DNA of 7,661 nt from an uncultured Clostridia bacterium. GTDB taxonomy: Bacteria > Bacillota > Clostridia > Oscillospirales > Acutalibacteraceae. This document shows positions 1-4,659 of this stretch, one piece after another. The first letter of the stretch is position 1. Every line of letters begins with the position of its first letter. The stretch is from assembly GCA_946409885.1 (NCBI GenBank), contig CAMJYF010000072.1, positions 1 through 7,661 of the forward strand, read 5' to 3'. Below the pieces are notes generated by a model. That model was not told the DNA's origin. It was given only the letters and a program-made list of their open reading frames with translations, and searched no databases. A program made the translations under genes and the position numbers.

Positions 1-42
1 CTCCGTCCCAATGTTGAGATGAATATCGGAGATACAGGTAAC

Positions 43-495
43 ATGAACAGCAGAATCAGACCCATGCAATGGAAGGACCGGGCCGCCGTGATCGGGATGA
101 TGCGGGAATTCTACGCTTCCCCGGCGGTACTGAGCAACGGTTCCGAAGCAATTTTTGCCGCGGATTTCCGGCAGTGCGTGGAAGGCAGCCCGTATCTGGA
201 AGGATACGTTTTTGAAGAAGAGGAAACGTTGCAGGGCTATGCCATGCTGGCCAAAAGCTTTTCCACGGAATTCGGAAAGCCCTGCGTGTGGATCGAGGAC
301 CTGTATATCAAAAGCGCTTTTCGCGGACAGGGGCTGGGCGGACGCTTCCTGCAATTTGCGGAAGAACGGCACCCCGGCGCCGTGTTCCGGCTGGAGGTGG
401 AGGCTGAAAACGAACGGGCCGTTCACGTGTACCGGAACGGCGGTTTTGAGATGCTCCCCTATTGGGAGATGATCAAGAAAAATCGTCCACTCTGA
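43..495 (+). CDS. GNAT-family N-acetyltransferase
   Basis: This is predicted to transfer an acetyl group from acetyl-CoA to an amino group of an unknown small molecule or protein in the cytoplasm. From this start the product is 150 aa, typical of a single GNAT domain. The N-terminus IRPMQWKDRAAVIGMM resembles the usual first strand and helix. The acetyl-CoA pyrophosphate loop (motif A) is RGQGLG at about residues 94-99, after the strand VWIEDLYI. The late motif ENERAVHVYRNGGF (about 122-135) supplies the usual Asn, Tyr and GF signature. I chose ATG 43 because GGAGA at 28-32 lies 10 nt upstream and the protein then begins at the domain. An in-frame ATG at 19 adds eight residues (MNIGDTGN), has no clear ribosome binding site, and overlaps a TGA at 20-22 that might end an upstream gene. 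Substrate cannot be told from sequence. About 70 bp separate it from the promoter of the next operon, so it is probably not part of that operon. Confidence 0.9.
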   Translation: MNSRIRPMQWKDRAAVIGMMREFYASPAVLSNGSEAIFAADFRQCVEGSPYLEGYVFEEEETLQGYAMLAKSFSTEFGKPCVWIEDLYIKSAFRGQGLGGRFLQFAEERHPGAVFRLEVEAENERAVHVYRNGGFEMLPYWEMIKKNRPL

Positions 496-564
496 CAAAA
501 AACAGAGGCGCATTTTGTCGGATTTGTCTATCCGTATAAATATTTTATAATTATTCAAAAATGA

Positions 565-593
565 TTGACACCTTGTCATTTTTCTGTTATCCT
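565..593 (+). promoter_or_regulatory. Sigma-A-type promoter P1 of the tetR operon
   Basis: A perfect -35 hexamer TTGACA (565-570) is followed by an exact 17-bp spacer and TATCCT (588-593, 4 of 6 matches to TATAAT). The upstream 535-560 is almost pure A/T and could act as an UP element. Transcription would start near 600, giving a leader of about 118 nt before the TetR start codon. The -35 is overlapped by operator 1, and operator 2 lies directly over the start site, the arrangement expected for steric repression. Confidence 0.75.
566..578. promoter_or_regulatory. Operator 1 (TetR-type palindrome over the -35)
   Basis: TGACA-CCT-TGTCA is a perfect 5-bp dyad with a 3-bp centre. It shares all but the first base of the P1 -35 hexamer, so a bound dimer would block RNA polymerase. 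A 15-bp perfect inverted repeat (566-580 against 601-615) relates it to operator 2. Binding by the adjacent TetR protein is inferred from position and symmetry. Confidence 0.75.
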
Positions 594-602
594 ATACCAG
601 AA

Positions 603-615
603 TGACAAGGTGTCA
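603..615. promoter_or_regulatory. Operator 2 (TetR-type palindrome at the start site)
   Basis: TGACA-AGG-TGTCA is a perfect dyad whose symmetry extends to 7-bp arms (AATGACA and TGTCATT, 601-617). It is the exact reverse complement of operator 1 and begins 9 bp after the P1 -10 element, covering the expected start of transcription. Centre-to-centre distance from operator 1 is 37 bp. Confidence 0.75.
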
Positions 616-629
616 TTTTGTCGCCATTT

Positions 630-658
630 TTGACTGACAAATCGTCATTTTTTAAAGT
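630..658 (+). promoter_or_regulatory. Possible secondary promoter P2
   Basis: TTGACT (630-635, 5 of 6 to consensus) is followed by 17 bp and TAAAGT (653-658, 4 of 6). Operator 3 falls in the spacer, so this promoter too would be occluded by the repressor. The hexamers are weaker than P1 and the region is AT-rich, so a chance match is possible. Confidence 0.3.
635..647. promoter_or_regulatory. Operator 3 (imperfect TetR-type palindrome)
   Basis: TGACA-AAT-CGTCA matches the operator 1 and 2 pattern with one half-site mismatch (CGTCA for TGTCA). Like the other two it is followed directly by TTTT on the + strand, giving a shared pattern TGACA-N3-YGTCA-TTTT. Its centre is 32 bp from that of operator 2, about three helical turns. 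It is probably a weaker auxiliary site, and also lies within the spacer of the possible promoter P2. Confidence 0.55.
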
Positions 659-718
659 CTGTTTTCAGTCAAAAGCAGGATAATACCCCCATCAACCAAA
701 GGAGCGGCGCGCATTATT

Positions 719-1321
719 ATGGACGCAGCGGACAACAAGAAAAAACTGGAAAAGAAAATAAAGATCCTGGAAACGGCCTTCTCACTGTTCAAGCAGAAAT
801 CCGTCGGCTCCACCGCCATCGACGACGTGGTAAAGGCGACGGGCATCGCCAGGGGCACGTTCTATCTGTATTTCCGCGACAAGACGGACCTGATGGAGCA
901 GCTCATCATGTACAAAAGCGGCGAGTACGTCAAGGAGATCTTCCGGGAGCTGTTCGCCGAGGCCGATCCGCAGACCATGGACCTGCGCACGCTGGCGGAG
1001 ACCTTTATCTCCGGCTACATCGATTTTCTGGCCAACCACAAAGAGATCCTGGCCGTGCTTTCCAAAAACATGTCCGCCTGCATCCGGCAGGAGACAGAAA
1101 ACCCCGACCCGGAGTTTGAGCGGTATTACGGCGTGATCCTTGAAAAAATGACGGAATACGGTTACGAGCCGGAAAAAGCGCCCATCATATTTTATATCCT
1201 GATGGATATGATCGGCTCCGTCTGCTGCGACGCCATCCTGCTGGGCAAACCCTACACCATCGAAGAGCTCCGCGAACCGGTCATCACGTCCGCGTTGAAC
1301 ATATTGAAGAACGGGAGATGA
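719..1321 (+). CDS. TetR/AcrR-family transcriptional repressor
   Basis: This 200-aa protein has the length and plan of a TetR-family dimeric repressor. The N-terminal DNA-binding domain begins with a Lys-rich helix, then ILETAFSLFKQKSVGSTAIDD (about 16-36). The helix-turn-helix follows with the family hallmark GIARGTFYLYFRDKTDL (about 42-58). Residues 70-200 are mostly helical and divergent, as expected for the ligand and dimer domain, so the inducer cannot be inferred. It is the first gene of the operon and has three TGACA-N3-YGTCA palindromes in its promoter, so negative autoregulation is likely. Its TGA overlaps the next ATG (ATGA, 1318-1321), implying coupled translation. AAAGGAG (698-704) is 14 nt from ATG 719, which is long; two ATT codons (713, 716) lie in frame immediately before it. 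The neighbouring transporter suggests it senses a transported or toxic compound (inference). Confidence 0.93.
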   Translation: MDAADNKKKLEKKIKILETAFSLFKQKSVGSTAIDDVVKATGIARGTFYLYFRDKTDLMEQLIMYKSGEYVKEIFRELFAEADPQTMDLRTLAETFISGYIDFLANHKEILAVLSKNMSACIRQETENPDPEFERYYGVILEKMTEYGYEPEKAPIIFYILMDMIGSVCCDAILLGKPYTIEELREPVITSALNILKNGR

Positions 1322-4300
1322 TTCCTCTGAAACCGATCATAAAAAGAGCGCTGTGCCTGGCGCTCGCCGTGATATGCTGCCTGGCCCCCTCCCTTTCCGT
1401 GGCGGGTCTGGCGGTCAGCTACCCCGAGGGGGTGACCAAAGAGGACTGCGAGGCGGCCATTCCCAAGCTGGACCGGGTGATCCCGGCCGCCATGGCGCTG
1501 ACCGGCAAAACGCTGGAGGAGACCTTTTACGGCGCGCTGCTCACCGACGCCACGCTGAACGGCCTGTTCAAGTCCGTCTATTCGGAAATGGCGGGCAACG
1601 CCTCCACCCTGAACCTGATGGGCGTCAGCCTGACCCCGGCCTCGCTGGCCCAGGCGCTTGCCGATTATCCGGCGGTCAGCAACAAGATCGCCTCTCTCTC
1701 CTCGCTGGAGGACGTGGTCTCCATGTGTGACAGCTTCACCTGGGGCGTCACCACCAAGGCGGGCTTCGCCTCCGCCGCGGCGGCCATGTTCTCCCCCTTC
1801 AACCAGCTGCTGAACGCCGTGCTGTGCGGCGGCACCGCCCGCATCAACCTGCTGATCTCCGTCAAGGGCGACGACGGCTACGGCAACACCGTGGTCCCGC
1901 TGCTGAAGGTGCTGAACTGCCCCTCCGTCATGAGCTCCGCCGATTTCGCGGCGGCCGCGGCGCAGGATGCCAACAGCATGGTGCGCAACGTGGTGAACAT
2001 GCTGTTTTCCGCCGTGGACGCCCTGCTGGCGGCCCCCGGCACCGGCGTGTGCGCCACCCTGCCGGGCCTTGCCTGGTATATCCACAGCGGCAAGCTGTCG
2101 GAGGCGGTCAAATCCCTCACGGACCCGCTGGCCCTGCGCATCGGCGTCGTCACCATCCCGGGCGTCACCAAGCTGCTGGGCAGCATCGCCAATCTGGAGG
2201 GCATGGACCTTTCCGCCATGCTCGGCAGCGTGGATCTCAGCAAAATGACCGGCGGGGAGAACGCCTCCCTGCAGCTGCCGGAGATGGACCTGGCGGCGTT
2301 GGCCGCCTGCGGCGAGGAAAAGGACGGCGCGTTCACCCCCGACCGCCCCGCCGCGCTGCTGACGGTGACCGGCTGGCTGGTAAAAACCGTCAAGCTCAAC
2401 GCGGACGCTCTGACAAAGGAAAACGAGGACGCGGGCAAGCTGCTGCAGCCCCTGCTGGAAAAGACCGACGACGAGCTGACGCGGGCCCTGTTGCTGCTGC
2501 TGGGCGAAAGCAAGGGCTCCTTTACCAACCCCTTTGAATGGACCTATAAAGAATATAAAAGCGACGAGATCCTCAGCACCCCCAACCTGACGCTGGACGA
2601 CTACGCCACGGTGCTGGAAAAGATCGATCCCTTCCTGGACGAGGTGGCCGCGGAGCGGACCCCCGGCGCCACCATCGCCGACACGGTGCGCCCGCTGCTG
2701 TACTCCAACTCGCTGCTGGGCACCATCGCCTCCACCCTGTACGGCGCGCTGAACAAGGAAGAGATCCGCGCCGCGCTGCCCATCCTGGGGCTGGACGTAA
2801 CGCCCGCCGGGGTGGCCAACGCCCTTTCCGCCTCCCATCCCGCCGCCGCGCAGACCATCCGGGGGCTGGCCTCCTGGGAGCAGCTGACCGCCAACGGCAT
2901 TGATTTCGGCTTTGAAAACGGCGACCGGGACGGCTTCCGCCGGGCCTTCATCGACCTGCTGAAGCCCTTTACGCCCATCTTCCGCTACCTGTTCGCGGAG
3001 GGCTCCGTCACCATTCTGGGCGGCGTAACGCTGGAGGGCTCCGACGGCTACAACTCCGTCATCATCCCCGTAATGGAGGCGCTGGGCTGCCCGGCCGCCA
3101 GCATCAAGACCTACGCCCAGTACAAGGAGACGGCCGGCGACGACCCGCTGACGGATATCGTGGAGCCGATCCTGGCGCTGCTGGACCAGATCTGCGAAAC
3201 CCCGGTCAAAACCGTCTGCGCCAAGCTGCCCAACATCGTCTATTTCCTGTACAACGACGGCCTGAAAAACTGCCTGTCCAACCTGCTGTACCCCGTCACC
3301 GCCAAGCTGGCGCAGGTGGGCCTTTCCGGCGTGCTGCCCGACGACCTGATGGATACCTCCGCGCTGAATCTGGACAGCGCCTTCGATCAACTGGTGCAAT
3401 CCGCCGACCTCAAAATCAAGCTGGTCAAACCCAATTTCCGGCGGCTGGAATCCTTCGGCACGCAACAGACGCTGGTCAGCAAACGCACGGCGGACGGCGC
3501 CCAGACCGCCTATACCTATATCGAGGCCAACAGCCCCGCGGTGCTGCTGACGGCGCTGCGCTACCTGGTCAACACCCTGTCGCTGGAGGAGAACAAAGAG
3601 GTGCTTTCCTCCTTTATGGGCTCTCTGATGGAAAGCGGCGCCGACGAGGATGCCGACCCCGACAAGCCGGACATGATGGCCATGTACGCGGGCAGCATCA
3701 CCGAAAAATTCGCGGATATGACCACGGACGAGATCATCGAGTGGCTGTATGACCTGCTGTTCCGCGAAACGCCCAAGGTGGAGCCGGAGGACGATTACAT
3801 CCCCACCATCATCTACGAAAAAGAGAAAACGCATCACCCGGCGGCCGTTATCATCGTGATCGCGGTCGTGCTGGCGCTGGCGGCGATCGTGCTGCGGTAC
3901 CTGGATAAGCGCAACAAGTTTGAAAAGCTGAAGGAAAAGCGCCGCGCAAAACGGGAGGCCAAAGAGCTGCGCCGCCGGGAGCAGTGGGAAAAGAAAAACG
4001 AAAAGCGCGCGGCGGCGGGCAAAAAGCCCCTGCCGCTGAAGGAAAAAAAGCCAAAACAAAAAAAGGAACCAAAGCAAAAGGCGGCAAAGCCGTCCAAAAA
4101 GGCAAAGGGAAAGGATAACCCGGCCGGGGAAGAGCAGCAGGAGCCGAAACAGCGTAAAAAGCAAAAGCTGACGCCGCAGGAGAAAAAGGCGGCCAAAGAA
4201 GCCGCGCTGGAGGAAAAGCTCCGCGCAAAGGCAATGCGCACCGCCAGACCGCCGAAAACGCGGCCCGCGGCGGAAGCGGCCGCCCCCACTGCGCAAGCCG

Positions 4301-4659
4301 CTGCCGCGACGGCAGCTCCCCCCGCGGCAGCACAAAGCGGTTCCGCCGCACAGCAGGCGCAGCAGACCGCCCCGCAGCGTCAACCCGCCGCGACGCAGGC
4401 ACAGCCGACGGCGAGAGAGGGCAGCGACCGCTCCGCTGATTACGCCCAGGGCGCGCCCGTTTACCGGCACGCGCCGGAGGAGCGCTTCCACCGGTTTGAG
4501 GAATCCGCCGCCATGTCCAGAAAACGCGCCCAGCAGCTGAACAAGGCGCAGGCCAAGGCGGTAAAGGAAGCCAAAAAGAACCAGGCCAGGGACGAGCGCA
4601 TCTACGCCCGGGCCATGAAAGAAGCCAAGAAACACCAACCCGAAGGAGGGCGAAAATAA
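1318..4659 (+). CDS. Large single-pass membrane protein with duplicated ectodomain and basic cytoplasmic tail
   Basis: I do not recognise the family of this 1113-aa protein. Residues 1-29 form a signal peptide: basic start, hydrophobic core ALCLALAVICCL, and a likely cleavage site after SVA. The ectodomain, about 36-817, is two diverged copies of one unit (about 36-398 and 420-817). A strong transmembrane helix follows at about 841-861 (AAVIIVIAVVLALAAIVL). The cytoplasmic tail (862-1113) opens with a K/R/E-rich charged helix, then lysine-rich stretches, an Ala/Gln/Pro low-complexity part (about 980-1032), and a basic end containing KEAKK twice. Predicted topology is N-out, C-in. No catalytic motif, lipobox or HlyD-type signature is visible. 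The start is the only reasonable one: it forms ATGA with the tetR stop, though its own ribosome binding site is weak. The stop overlaps the ABC gene (TAATG). Its place between regulator and transporter suggests a dedicated partner or substrate-capture subunit of that transporter (inference). Confidence 0.9.
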   Translation: MIPLKPIIKRALCLALAVICCLAPSLSVAGLAVSYPEGVTKEDCEAAIPKLDRVIPAAMALTGKTLEETFYGALLTDATLNGLFKSVYSEMAGNASTLNLMGVSLTPASLAQALADYPAVSNKIASLSSLEDVVSMCDSFTWGVTTKAGFASAAAAMFSPFNQLLNAVLCGGTARINLLISVKGDDGYGNTVVPLLKVLNCPSVMSSADFAAAAAQDANSMVRNVVNMLFSAVDALLAAPGTGVCATLPGLAWYIHSGKLSEAVKSLTDPLALRIGVVTIPGVTKLLGSIANLEGMDLSAMLGSVDLSKMTGGENASLQLPEMDLAALAACGEEKDGAFTPDRPAALLTVTGWLVKTVKLNADALTKENEDAGKLLQPLLEKTDDELTRALLLLLGESKGSFTNPFEWTYKEYKSDEILSTPNLTLDDYATVLEKIDPFLDEVAAERTPGATIADTVRPLLYSNSLLGTIASTLYGALNKEEIRAALPILGLDVTPAGVANALSASHPAAAQTIRGLASWEQLTANGIDFGFENGDRDGFRRAFIDLLKPFTPIFRYLFAEGSVTILGGVTLEGSDGYNSVIIPVMEALGCPAASIKTYAQYKETAGDDPLTDIVEPILALLDQICETPVKTVCAKLPNIVYFLYNDGLKNCLSNLLYPVTAKLAQVGLSGVLPDDLMDTSALNLDSAFDQLVQSADLKIKLVKPNFRRLESFGTQQTLVSKRTADGAQTAYTYIEANSPAVLLTALRYLVNTLSLEENKEVLSSFMGSLMESGADEDADPDKPDMMAMYAGSITEKFADMTTDEIIEWLYDLLFRETPKVEPEDDYIPTIIYEKEKTHHPAAVIIVIAVVLALAAIVLRYLDKRNKFEKLKEKRRAKREAKELRRREQWEKKNEKRAAAGKKPLPLKEKKPKQKKEPKQKAAKPSKKAKGKDNPAGEEQQEPKQRKKQKLTPQEKKAAKEAALEEKLRAKAMRTARPPKTRPAAEAAAPTAQAAAATAAPPAAAQSGSAAQQAQQTAPQRQPAATQAQPTAREGSDRSADYAQGAPVYRHAPEERFHRFEESAAMSRKRAQQLNKAQAKAVKEAKKNQARDERIYARAMKEAKKHQPEGGRK
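1423..2511 (+). repeat. Ectodomain repeat unit 1 (protein-level)
   Basis: This encodes residues about 36-398 of the large membrane protein. Landmarks shared with unit 2, in order: GVTKEDCEAAIPKLDRVI; a leucine-rich segment ending KSVYSEMAG; GVSLTPASLAQALADYP; GDDGYGNTVVPLLKVLNCP; VCATLPGLAWYIHSGKL; RPAALLTVTGWLVKTVKL; and TDDELTRALLLLLGE. Cys201 and Cys245, 44 residues apart, have counterparts in unit 2 and may form a disulfide. Similarity is seen only in protein; the DNA copies have diverged, so the duplication is old. Confidence 0.7.
2575..3768 (+). repeat. Ectodomain repeat unit 2 (protein-level)
   Basis: This encodes residues about 420-817. The matching landmarks are NLTLDDYATVLEKIDPFL; a leucine-rich segment ending ASTLYGALN; GLDVTPAGVANALSASHP; GSDGYNSVIIPVMEALGCP; VCAKLPNIVYFLYNDGL; SPAVLLTALRYLVNTLSL; and TTDEIIEWLYDLLFRE. 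Cys591 and Cys634, 43 residues apart, match Cys201 and Cys245 of unit 1. Unit 2 is longer, mainly through an insertion near residues 695-735 and an acidic stretch ADEDADPDKPD (about 775-785), and it leads into the transmembrane helix. Confidence 0.7.
4643..4650 (+). promoter_or_regulatory. Strong Shine-Dalgarno of the ABC transporter gene
   Basis: AAGGAGGG is complementary to the 16S rRNA 3' end and sits 8 nt from ATG 4659. It lies within the last codons of the preceding gene. It fixes the start of the transporter and suggests reinitiation at the TAATG junction together with strong independent initiation. Confidence 0.85.

Larger units (their letters stand above)
628..674 (+). other. Leader inverted repeat / possible mRNA hairpin
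   Basis: TTTTGACTGA (628-637) and TCAGTCAAAA (665-674) are perfect 10-bp reverse complements separated by 27 nt. In a transcript from P1 they could form a stem between the start site and the ribosome binding site at 698. The left arm overlaps operator 3, so part of the symmetry may only reflect operator half-sites. No T-run follows that would make it a terminator. Confidence 0.35.

Noticed and set aside
2..22. A possible C-terminal end (SVPMLR-stop) of an upstream gene overlapping ATG 19.
   Set aside because: Six codons are too few to support a gene; the phase is only one of three possible.
519..549. CGGAT-N6-ATCCG followed by the AT palindrome TATAAA-TAT-TTTATA, considered as terminator of the acetyltransferase gene.
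   Set aside because: The first stem is only 5 bp and no clean T-run follows. The AT-rich part is better explained as promoter-upstream DNA.
511..623. The 10-bp direct repeat CATTTTGTCG at 511-520 and 614-623, considered as a fourth operator.
   Set aside because: The upstream copy has only a TGTC half-site with no matching TGACA arm at 3-bp spacing, so it is not a complete palindrome.
1350..1372. Cysteines in the signal peptide (residues 20 and 21), considered as a lipobox.
   Set aside because: The residues before them (LAVIC) lack the small residue needed at -1, and a normal signal peptidase I site (SVA) lies further on.
1252..4638. A 1128-codon open frame on the minus strand antisense to the large membrane protein.
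   Set aside because: The + frame has a signal peptide, an internal duplication, a transmembrane helix and overlapping junctions with both neighbours. The antisense product is Gln/Gly/His-rich low-complexity sequence of the sort produced opposite GC-rich codons, and it ends inside tetR.
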